Origin: Candidatus Pacearchaeota archaeon
GTDB lineage: Archaea > Nanoarchaeota > Nanoarchaeia > Pacearchaeales > GW2011-AR1
Length of the DNA stretch: 35,187 nt
Direction: 5' to 3'
NCBI GenBank assembly: GCA_023228245.1
Contig: JALOBN010000030.1
Location: forward strand, 1 to 35,187
Part shown: positions 7,316 to 13,255 of the stretch, one piece after another
Layout: each line of letters begins with the position of its first letter
How positions within the stretch are numbered: position 1 is the first letter of the stretch
Made by a program: the position numbers and the translations under genes
Notes under the pieces: model-generated
The model's database searches: none
Told to the model about the DNA's origin: nothing
What the model saw: only the letters and a program-made list of their open reading frames with translations

Positions 7316-8065
7316 ATGACCACCAGAGCAACAGAATGGCTTGATGAGCATCCTGAGGACATAGCCAAGCTAGAAGAGATGCTGGCTGACCTTGGGTTGC
7401 CTTATGAGGTCTACACTGAGTTGCCCGTTTGGATGAAGCAGAACATCGTAACCAAACTCAGGGAGTCATTCAAGCAGGATTATTGGGCCAAGATCAGTGA
7501 GGCCACTGCCGGTGATGCTGAACGGTTTCTGGAAGCTGGGTTGCAAGAGGGTTGGTCAATTCGGGAAATGGCCCAGCAGATGGCCAATTCATTTATGGGG
7601 GAGACTGGCAAGTATGCAATGGTGCGGGCCACAAACATTGCCCGCACTGAATCTGGCAATGCTTTGAATGGTGCTCGCAAGGGAGTGATGGATCAGTTGC
7701 AAGAGGATTTGGGTGAGCAGGTTCCCATGCGGGCCATTTGGATGAGTGTGTTGGGTAATACTACCCGGGATACTCATGCTCACTTGGATGGGGTGCCTGC
7801 TGATAAGAACGGGTTGTGGAATCTGTCAGGATATCAGATTCCATGGCCAGGGCATTATACCCTGCCTGCGAATGAAAGATGCAATTGTCAGTGCAGCATT
7901 TTTAACGAGTTTGGAATGATGGATGCAGATGCACTGCAATTGATAGGTGAGTACAATGACAGGTTGGAGGCTGGGACTAGCAGGGAGGAGTTGAGGATGA
8001 AGTACAATTCCAACCATGACAGCCAAGGACAAATTGGAGATGCTATCAAAGGGTGGTTGGGTTGA
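7316..8065 (+). CDS. MuF-like minor head protein, C-terminal half
   Basis: A 249-residue protein ending in the phage Mu F / SPP1 gp7 head morphogenesis domain. The diagnostic segment I-A-R-T-E-S-G-N-A-L-N-G-A-R (about residues 104-117) is followed by W-M-S-V-L-G-N-T-T-R-D-T-H-A-H-L-D-G, then P-G-H-Y-T-L-P-A-N-E-R-C-N-C-Q-C, the usual cysteine-bearing end. MuF proteins sit inside the capsid near the portal and are often ejected with DNA. The protein opens at W-L-D-E-H-P-E-D-I-A, which in full-length relatives lies in the middle, so the missing N-half is probably residues 1-130 of the upstream topoisomerase fusion. The C-terminus has a degenerate tag Y-N-S-N-H-D-S-Q-G (230-238). Confidence 0.85.
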   Translation: MTTRATEWLDEHPEDIAKLEEMLADLGLPYEVYTELPVWMKQNIVTKLRESFKQDYWAKISEATAGDAERFLEAGLQEGWSIREMAQQMANSFMGETGKYAMVRATNIARTESGNALNGARKGVMDQLQEDLGEQVPMRAIWMSVLGNTTRDTHAHLDGVPADKNGLWNLSGYQIPWPGHYTLPANERCNCQCSIFNEFGMMDADALQLIGEYNDRLEAGTSREELRMKYNSNHDSQGQIGDAIKGWLG

Positions 8066-8093
8066 TGTGCGATTCTAACACAGAGAACGAAAA

Positions 8094-8402
8094 ATGAATC
8101 AAACCAACGGAACATTGCAATCAAGCAGTCCTGACACTATAGCACTAGCTGCTGCTGTAGAGGAACGATTCTTGGAGTTGTGTCCTTTGTATTTCAAGCA
8201 AACTGCTATGCAATTGGTCCCGCCCAAATCCTTGGATGTGGATATGTTGCGATGGAGAACAATGCGAATGCGACACAAGCATGGTGATTTCCGAAACACT
8301 GAGTCAGAATTGAAATCCACACGGGTGATAGCTCAATGGACTGTAGATGAAGTATGCAAATTGCGTGGTCAACCATCCAAGAAGATCTTGTGGGCATTAT
8401 GA
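8094..8402 (+). CDS. Hypothetical protein, 102 aa
   Basis: ATG 8094 follows AGAGAACGA (8082-8090), a leader motif seen before several genes here. The 102-residue product is mostly helical, with a hydrophobic patch A-L-A-A-A-V-E-E-R-F-L-E-L-C-P-L and a basic middle (R-W-R-T-M-R-M-R-H-K-H). The segment P-P-K-S-L-D-V-D-M-L-R-W-R-T-M-R-M-R suggests a compact fold, but no family is recognised. It overlaps the next start by 4 bases (ATGA). Role unknown; it lies within the head gene cluster. Confidence 0.5.
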   Translation: MNQTNGTLQSSSPDTIALAAAVEERFLELCPLYFKQTAMQLVPPKSLDVDMLRWRTMRMRHKHGDFRNTESELKSTRVIAQWTVDEVCKLRGQPSKKILWAL

Positions 8403-8578
8403 GCATAGTCATGTTCATGGTGGTGATGGTTTCAATTCTGGTCACTTATGGCCTTGGTGTAATAACAGGCACCCTATGTGGCAGGATCAAGGAGTTGGAG
8501 GAGTTTGATGTCAGGAAGATGGACATGATTGAAACGAGTGAGGAGGCAGACTCAGCAGACCAGTGGAAGTATAACTGA
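8399..8578 (+). CDS. Small single-pass membrane protein, 59 aa
   Basis: The start at ATG 8399 overlaps the preceding stop (ATGA), and a longer in-frame ATG at 8354 lies inside the previous gene. The 59-residue product has one N-terminal membrane segment (residues about 2-24, rich in Val, Met, Ile, Leu) and then a charged, acidic, probably cytoplasmic tail. Such proteins in phages include holin-like and spanin-like partners, but no lysin gene is nearby and one membrane segment alone does not identify a function. Membrane location is the only firm inference. Confidence 0.5.
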   Translation: MSIVMFMVVMVSILVTYGLGVITGTLCGRIKELEEFDVRKMDMIETSEEADSADQWKYN

Positions 8579-8590
8579 GGTAATTTCCAA

Positions 8591-8809
8591 ATGGCACAGA
8601 TGCCTAGGATAGCAAACATCCAATGCAGTAGACTCAAGTTCGAGCCGGGGGATCGCATATTGGTTCGCAGCTATCACAAGATGGATCCAGATACCAGACA
8701 GAAACTGACCAAGGCAATTCAGAAGTGGGCTGGTTGTGAGGTTGAGGTGCTGGTGATTTGCACCTCTGACATGGAAATGGAAATAGACAAGAGGGCAATC
8801 AAATTATGA
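8591..8809 (+). CDS. Hypothetical protein, 72 aa
   Basis: A 72-residue soluble protein with start ATG 8591 after GAGGTAA (8577-8583). It has a K-F-E-P-G-D-R-I-L-V-R beta-hairpin like those of small barrel folds and a helix around D-T-R-Q-K-L-T-K-A-I-Q-K-W-A-G, ending with V-E-V-L-V-I-C. No family is assigned. Its stop overlaps the ADP-ribosyltransferase start (ATGA), so the two are probably co-translated. An immunity or chaperone partner for the toxin-like product is possible from position alone; there is no direct evidence. Confidence 0.5.
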   Translation: MAQMPRIANIQCSRLKFEPGDRILVRSYHKMDPDTRQKLTKAIQKWAGCEVEVLVICTSDMEMEIDKRAIKL

Positions 8810-9493
8810 TCTCCACACCAAAACTTGATGCATCATTGTCCCGGCTGGAAACACTGATTGAGAAGTTCAATCCCAACCATGACAGACTTGGAAGGTTTGC
8901 AACAGGTGGTGGCACTGGAGGCATGGCTCCTGACACTGGTGGTTCATTTGGTGGGGGTGGATCAGCAGGACCGGCGCTATTGACTGCTATAATGATGAGT
9001 AATCATCAGGCAGCAATTGATTTCTACACAGAAACAAAAAACTTCGGATATCGTAAGATTAGAAATTGCCAAAACAAACAAGTGGGCTGTACAGAGCAGG
9101 TCAAGCAACACATTGATAATTTACACTCATTGTTTTCAGTTGCTCCTAAGTTTGATGGTGTGGTCTATCGTGGTTTGCCTTTTTCGTCAGGGCGTGCGCA
9201 GGCTACGTTTTTGGCTAAATTAGAAAAGAGTGGGGAGTTGGAAAACAAGGGATTCACGTCTAACATCCATGGATAAGAAAGTAGCTTCAAAGTTCGCTCG
9301 GCGAGGGAATCCAATGAAGCAGGCTGGAGTTTTGTTAAGAGTTAAGAGCAAGAGTGGGATTGATATTTCATCTGTGTCTGCTGCCGCCAGGGAGAAAGAA
9401 GTGTTGGTGTCTCCGTCAACAAAGTGGAAGTTTCAAAAGATAACCAAGGATTCCATAACTGGTCTTCCAGTTGTTCATTTGGAGGAAGTGTGA
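8806..9493 (+). pseudogene. Tagged ADP-ribosyltransferase, frameshifted by one base
   Basis: Read straight, the gene stops at 9274-9276 after 156 residues. Skipping one A at 9262/9263 restores a 228-residue protein that continues to 9493. The restored protein has all three R-S-E class ADP-ribosyltransferase motifs: Arg122 in V-V-Y-R-G (strand 1), G-F-T-S-T-S (149-154, the S-T-S motif, split exactly by the extra base) and R-E-K-E-V-L (195-200, the E-x-E pair that marks arginine-modifying enzymes). The N-terminus (K20-A54) carries the F-N-P-N-H-D-R-L-G-R-F tag plus Gly linker identical to the portal tail. Known phage enzymes of this kind (T4 Alt) are packaged and modify host proteins at infection. 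Recent mutation, assembly error or a +1 shift are all possible. Confidence 0.8.
8863..8967 (+). repeat. 105-bp exact direct repeat, copy 2 (ADP-ribosyltransferase N-terminus)
   Basis: Identical to 5355-5459. Here it encodes residues 20-54 of the ADP-ribosyltransferase, joining a 19-residue leader to the catalytic domain. No synonymous differences separate the copies, which points to a recent duplication or continuing gene conversion. Confidence 0.9.
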
Positions 9494-9497
9494 TATT

Positions 9498-9626
9498 ATG
9501 GACAGAATAACTGATATTGGTGAAGAGGAGATAGAGACATCTTTTCTTGTCAATTCTGATATCACTGAGGAGGAGATCAAAGTGATGGAGGAAAAGATTA
9601 AGCAAATACAAGAAGAAGTCGAATAA
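9498..9626 (+). CDS. Very small acidic protein, 42 aa
   Basis: ATG 9498 follows GGAGG (9481-9485), with the frame closing at TAA 9624-9626 three bases before the next gene. The 42-residue product is strongly acidic, with T-D-I-G-E-E-E-I-E and a C-terminal helix I-T-E-E-E-I-K-V-M-E-E-K-I-K-Q. No family is recognised. It follows the ADP-ribosyltransferase directly, so it might be a partner or inhibitor, but only position says so. The bases around its stop (G-A-A-G-T-C-G-A-A-T-A-A) echo those before the portal start. Confidence 0.45.
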   Translation: MDRITDIGEEEIETSFLVNSDITEEEIKVMEEKIKQIQEEVE

Positions 9627-9629
9627 CCA

Positions 9630-9872
9630 ATGACCAAGCCCACCAACTACCGCGATGTGCTGAAGGATGAAAACTCACTGGCCAAGTTCTTGAAGGCCAT
9701 GTCCAAGTTTGACAGGTTGTTCACTGACTTGATGGTGGACAGTTCTGACTTCACACTGACCTTGGAGATACATGGCAACAAGGGGGAAATGATTCACGCC
9801 CGTGTCAAGTTTGATAACTTTGAAAGGCCCAATGGGGTAGAGCAAAGAGTAGAAAGGGCCAAAAAGTATTGA
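9630..9872 (+). CDS. Hypothetical protein, 80 aa
   Basis: An 80-residue protein starting at ATG 9630. The N-terminal half is helical (L-A-K-F-L-K-A-M-S-K-F-D-R-L-F-T-D-L-M), followed by two clear beta strands F-T-L-T-L-E-I-H-G and M-I-H-A-R-V-K-F and a basic helical end. No family is recognised. It is the last gene before the promoter/terminator leader at 9.9 kb and so probably ends the first head transcription unit. Confidence 0.5.
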   Translation: MTKPTNYRDVLKDENSLAKFLKAMSKFDRLFTDLMVDSSDFTLTLEIHGNKGEMIHARVKFDNFERPNGVEQRVERAKKY

Positions 9873-9880
9873 AATGGTAT

Positions 9881-9908
9881 TTGAGATAAATCACTATTTC
9901 AGTATATT
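9881..9908 (+). promoter_or_regulatory. Candidate sigma70 promoter
   Basis: TTGAGA (9881-9886), a 16-bp spacer and TATATT (9903-9908): each hexamer is 5/6 to consensus. Transcription would begin near 9915 and run into the hairpin at 9955-10011 ahead of the Ser-rich gene. Confidence 0.5.
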
Positions 9909-9954
9909 TGAGGTAGTAGTAAGGTTCCAGTCAATCGTCTAGGCGTCAAATGAG

Positions 9955-10011
9955 CTGCGGCGTTTGATAGGCCATCAATCAAAGATGGCTTTGTCAAAGC
10001 CGCAGTTTTTT
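9955..10011 (+). terminator. Rho-independent terminator or attenuator ahead of Ser-rich gene 1
   Basis: Outer stem CTGCGGC-G-TTTGA (9955-9967) pairs with TCAAA-GCCGCAG (9994-10005, one bulge). Inner stem GGCCATC (9970-9976) pairs with GATGGCT (9984-9990). A run of six T follows (10006-10011). TCAAA at 9946-9950 could pair with the left arm instead, giving a possible antiterminator. Together with the promoter upstream it would make a roughly 100-nt leader or small RNA. Confidence 0.75.
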
Positions 10012-10026
10012 AAGGGATGATCAAAT

Positions 10027-10719
10027 ATGGGAAAGAACGTCACATTTGGATTGGGACAGGCAGTAGGTCTGGCTAGTCGGTTGCTCACCATTACTCGTCA
10101 CTGGCGGGCAGGTGATGACAGTGCTCCTGATGCCGAAGTCACGGCTACTCTTGCTGGCACTGCTGAATCGTCTGTTCAGGAACTTCCGGACAACACTATT
10201 TGGCAGGCCATTCTGATTGATACGAAATCAACTGGAGAGGTCAGTTCTCCTGATGTGCTAAACTTCCATACGGGCTCATTGCAGTTTCCTGGTCCCAAGA
10301 CCGGTGACCGGCTGTCCATTTTGTCAATGGAGGATTTGTCGAGCTCTAGCAGCTCCAATTCAAGCAGTCAGAGCTCTAGTAATAGTAGTTCGGTTAGTAG
10401 CCAGAGCTCAGCTAGTACCAGTTCTAGTAGCAGTAGCATGTCCAGTAGTTCTGCTAGTAGCATGTCCAGTAGTTCTGCTAGTTCAAGTAGTAGCTCCACC
10501 AGTTCTACGAGCAGTGCTAGTTCAACCAGTTCTAGTAGCAGTTCGACCAGCAGTGCTAGTTCAACCAGTTCCAGTAGTAGTTCTAGCAGCAGTGTTTCGA
10601 CCAGTTCTAGTAGCAGTTCCAGTAGCAGTTCGCTCAGCAGTAGTTCTGCCAGCAGTGCAAGTAGTTCCCTCAGCAGTTCCAGCAGCAGCAGCGAAAGCAG
10701 TAGTAGTTGGTCTTCATAA
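10027..10719 (+). CDS. Ser-rich tailed virion protein 1
   Basis: A 230-residue protein with ATG 10027 behind AAGGGA (10013-10018). Residues 1-103 form a compact beta-rich domain (T-I-W-Q-A-I-L-I-D-T-K-S-T-G-E-V-S-S-P and a G-P-x-T-G-D-R-L-S-I-L-S end). Residues 105-230 are about 80% Ser, with Ala, Thr, Val and Met interspersed. The serines are coded by a mix of AGY and TCN codons, which cannot interconvert in one synonymous step, so selection is for Ser in the protein and not for a DNA repeat. Placed between the leader and the prohead protease gene, it is probably a head surface or decoration protein. The tail is a plausible O-glycan carrier. No family is known to me. Confidence 0.75.
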   Translation: MGKNVTFGLGQAVGLASRLLTITRHWRAGDDSAPDAEVTATLAGTAESSVQELPDNTIWQAILIDTKSTGEVSSPDVLNFHTGSLQFPGPKTGDRLSILSMEDLSSSSSSNSSSQSSSNSSSVSSQSSASTSSSSSSMSSSSASSMSSSSASSSSSSTSSTSSASSTSSSSSSTSSASSTSSSSSSSSSVSTSSSSSSSSSSLSSSSASSASSSLSSSSSSSESSSSWSS

Positions 10720-10749
10720 TTGTAAGCAAAGTTATCAGGAGTCGATGTT

Positions 10750-11043
10750 ATGGGCTTGATTCAGATTGAGTTACCCCAGAACCATTTCAACAACGTCATT
10801 CGTATGGTGCGTTCTTCTGCATCAGAGCGGGTACTGATCCTTCGGAATGCCACTTACAATGCCCTCAAGGCATTGGGGGTTGCCAGGGACACAACCAAGG
10901 CCGTGCCCGGCGCGCCCAAGGGAAGTGATCAGGTGGATTTGGGATCTGTGATTTCCTGGGTCAAGAAGGTCAAGGTAACAGACACTGTTGCCTTGGCCCA
11001 ACTGGTTCAGATTGACGCAACCTGTGTTGCATGCACTAGTTGA
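10750..11043 (+). CDS. Hypothetical protein, 97 aa
   Basis: A 97-residue protein with ATG 10750 after AGGAG (10737-10741). Mixed helix and strand; an N-terminal segment G-L-I-Q-I-E-L-P-Q-N-H and a basic middle R-V-L-I-L-R-N-A-T-Y-N-A-L-K are notable, and it ends with two Cys (C-V-A-C). No family is recognised. It overlaps the 5' region of the protease reading frame by a few bases if an upstream TTG were used. Its place before the prohead protease suggests a head role, otherwise unknown. Confidence 0.45.
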   Translation: MGLIQIELPQNHFNNVIRMVRSSASERVLILRNATYNALKALGVARDTTKAVPGAPKGSDQVDLGSVISWVKKVKVTDTVALAQLVQIDATCVACTS

Positions 11044-11060
11044 GGGAGCTTACCAAAGCT

Positions 11061-13196
11061 ATGGATCTACTTCAAGCTATCAAAGCACGTGGTCAAAAGC
11101 ATACCCGATTCAACTACGGCATCATAACAGCAGAGGCATATGTCAAGACCTTGCAAGATGCTGTTGGGCTGTCGGCCTGCTACCGTCTGGCATCCAAAGG
11201 CACTACCAGTTTCAGTGACCTAATGACCAAGGCGGCCAAGACTCTGGTCTACAGCAATCCCGACATGGTCATCAAGACGCGTGTGTCCAGGGAGGAAGTC
11301 AGGGGTGATATTAAATTGCCCAAGAACACCCTGATGGCATTCCGTCACGTTCTCACTTCGGCCAAGAAGGACCGGGATGGGGATGTGCTTCACAGCGATG
11401 GTGCTGTTCCCGACCCCAACATGCTGTTGCTATGGCAGCATGTCCACACACTCCCTATCGGCAAGATGTTGAAGGTGGAAGATCAGAGCAAGCACCAGTT
11501 GATTGTCGTTTCGGCCATCGTGGACATGAACGAATTGAGTCACGACTCAGCTGTGATGATTGACAACCAGATGGGTCGATTTAGTCACGGCTTCAAGGCT
11601 GTGGAGTTCACCGAGACCAAAGCAGACAGAAACGGAAGGGGTGGTGGGTTTGACATTACATCATTTGAGATCATGGAGGAATCGTTGGTGTCAGTTCCAG
11701 CCAACACTGATGCCCAAACCCAAGAGGTGATTCTGTCCCTGGTCGAAGGGGGAAAGCTCACCAGCCCATGGATGAAGAAGATTGGCAAGAGCATCCGACT
11801 CAAGCGACCAGTTCAGGTTCAAGTCAAGTACAGCTTGTTGTCAGGGAATGGTGACAAGAAAGAACTCGTTTGCAATTCTGTGGACGAGTTGACCAAGGCA
11901 GTGGATGCCGGTTTGATGGGAGAACCAAAAGATGAGAACAAGTCCGGAAGTGGAAGCCCAGCGGCAGAAGGAGAAGGAGCAGAAGGGGTCATCACCGAGC
12001 CACCAAAAGAAGCCGATGCAGGTGCAACACAAGTCAAAGCAACCGGTGACAAGAAAGTGAAGTGCCCCGAGTGCGAGGAAATGGTAGTACCTGACGAGGA
12101 CGGCAAGTGCCCTGAGTGTGAAGCTGATTTGACTGAGGAAGAAGCGGAACCTGAGAAGGCCACAAAGGATTCTGATCCTGAGCCAGTAACCGATTTTGTA
12201 CCACCCCATTTGTCAGGTTCGTGGGAGTCAATTCAAAGTACATTGCGTGATGGTGTTAGGCGGTATCTTGTCACTCTGGGATTTGGCTTGAGTGATCGGG
12301 ATTATGTTTGGATGGTTGGTACATTCGACAAGTATGTAATCGTTTGTACCAATCGTGAAAACACCGATGCTTATTACAGAGTCCAATGGGAAATGAAAGA
12401 TAAGAAGGTCGCCTTCACTGGCGAGCCCGAGAAGATCGAGATTCATACCACAACGGAGATTGTGGTCAAGTCCTGGATAGAAGAACAAAAGAGGGCAATC
12501 AAAGGCACCAAGATGGGTCGTATCCTATCCTCAAGCAACGAAGGCAAGATTCGAGAGGCCAAGGATCATGTGGATGAAGTACATGGTGCCCCTGAGATGC
12601 CAAGACCTCACAAGGCCATGCTACGTGTAGCTAGTGGCAACTTGAAGGATGTTTTGGATGGTCTTGGTGAAGGTGTAGCCGAGTCGCAATCCATGAGTGT
12701 AAAGGACGCTTTCGCACTGGTTATTACCAATGCTACAGCAGACGAAAGACAAAACCTTGTCAAATCTTTGTTGGCCATTGACAAGGTGGACAAACAGAAC
12801 CAGCAAGCCAAGCAGTGGATGAAATGCATTGGAATGGAATTTGGCAAGGGGGAAGGTGCTGGTCATCCGTTTCGAGGCAATCAATTCTCTGGTGGTGGAG
12901 GATCATCTGGTGGAGGTGGATCGACGGCGGCATCAGATAAGTTGGGAAAAATGTCCCAGAGGGCGGAGAAGTTGTCAGTTCGTGCTGACAAGCTGTCCCA
13001 GAATGCTGAGAAGAATCCCACACCAGAAAATCACGCGAATGCCCATGTAGCCCACATGAATGCAATGGCACTCCATACTCGCGTGGGAGATAAGGCTAGG
13101 GATGCTGGGGATTCAAAGCTGGCATCCCACCACGATAACGCGGCAGATCGACATGAACAGAAAGCCCAGTATCATCTGGACGAATCTGAGAAGTGA
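11061..13196 (+). CDS. Multidomain prohead protease
   Basis: A 711-residue protein, taken from ATG 11061 (an in-frame TTG at 11040 is less likely; GAGGGAG lies at 11042-11048). Residues about 85-225 match the HK97-type prohead serine protease: L-L-W-Q-H-V-H with His127, R-F-S-H-G-F with Ser175, and E-E-S-L-V-S-V-P-A from Glu206. It then has an acidic linker, a zinc ribbon with two C-P-E-C knuckles (about 335-353), a domain with Y-V-W-M-V-G-T-F-D and Y-Y-R-V-Q-W (about 386-463), the tag G-H-P-F-R-G-N-Q-F (601-609) with a natural G-G-G-G-S-type linker, and a helical end with repeated A-E-K-L-S / A-D-K-L-S. Ordinary family members are about 200-300 residues. The extension may serve as scaffold (inference). 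Confidence 0.85.
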   Translation: MDLLQAIKARGQKHTRFNYGIITAEAYVKTLQDAVGLSACYRLASKGTTSFSDLMTKAAKTLVYSNPDMVIKTRVSREEVRGDIKLPKNTLMAFRHVLTSAKKDRDGDVLHSDGAVPDPNMLLLWQHVHTLPIGKMLKVEDQSKHQLIVVSAIVDMNELSHDSAVMIDNQMGRFSHGFKAVEFTETKADRNGRGGGFDITSFEIMEESLVSVPANTDAQTQEVILSLVEGGKLTSPWMKKIGKSIRLKRPVQVQVKYSLLSGNGDKKELVCNSVDELTKAVDAGLMGEPKDENKSGSGSPAAEGEGAEGVITEPPKEADAGATQVKATGDKKVKCPECEEMVVPDEDGKCPECEADLTEEEAEPEKATKDSDPEPVTDFVPPHLSGSWESIQSTLRDGVRRYLVTLGFGLSDRDYVWMVGTFDKYVIVCTNRENTDAYYRVQWEMKDKKVAFTGEPEKIEIHTTTEIVVKSWIEEQKRAIKGTKMGRILSSSNEGKIREAKDHVDEVHGAPEMPRPHKAMLRVASGNLKDVLDGLGEGVAESQSMSVKDAFALVITNATADERQNLVKSLLAIDKVDKQNQQAKQWMKCIGMEFGKGEGAGHPFRGNQFSGGGGSSGGGGSTAASDKLGKMSQRAEKLSVRADKLSQNAEKNPTPENHANAHVAHMNAMALHTRVGDKARDAGDSKLASHHDNAADRHEQKAQYHLDESEK

Positions 13197-13255
13197 AATA
13201 GTCGTATCACGGCGGTCGTGATGGACTTGAAGTGAGAACCCAACAAGAAAGTGAA

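Noticed and set aside
10304..10759. Open Val/Ala-rich frames over the Ser-rich tail genes (also at 17094 and on the minus strand at 17077)
   Set aside because: They arise from AGY/TCN serine codons read in another phase, have no ribosome site, and their residues are not selected.
13206..13222. Small hairpin ATCACG/CGTGAT between protease and capsid genes as a terminator
   Set aside because: The stem is 6 bp with no T-run; too weak to call, and termination here would cut off the capsid gene.
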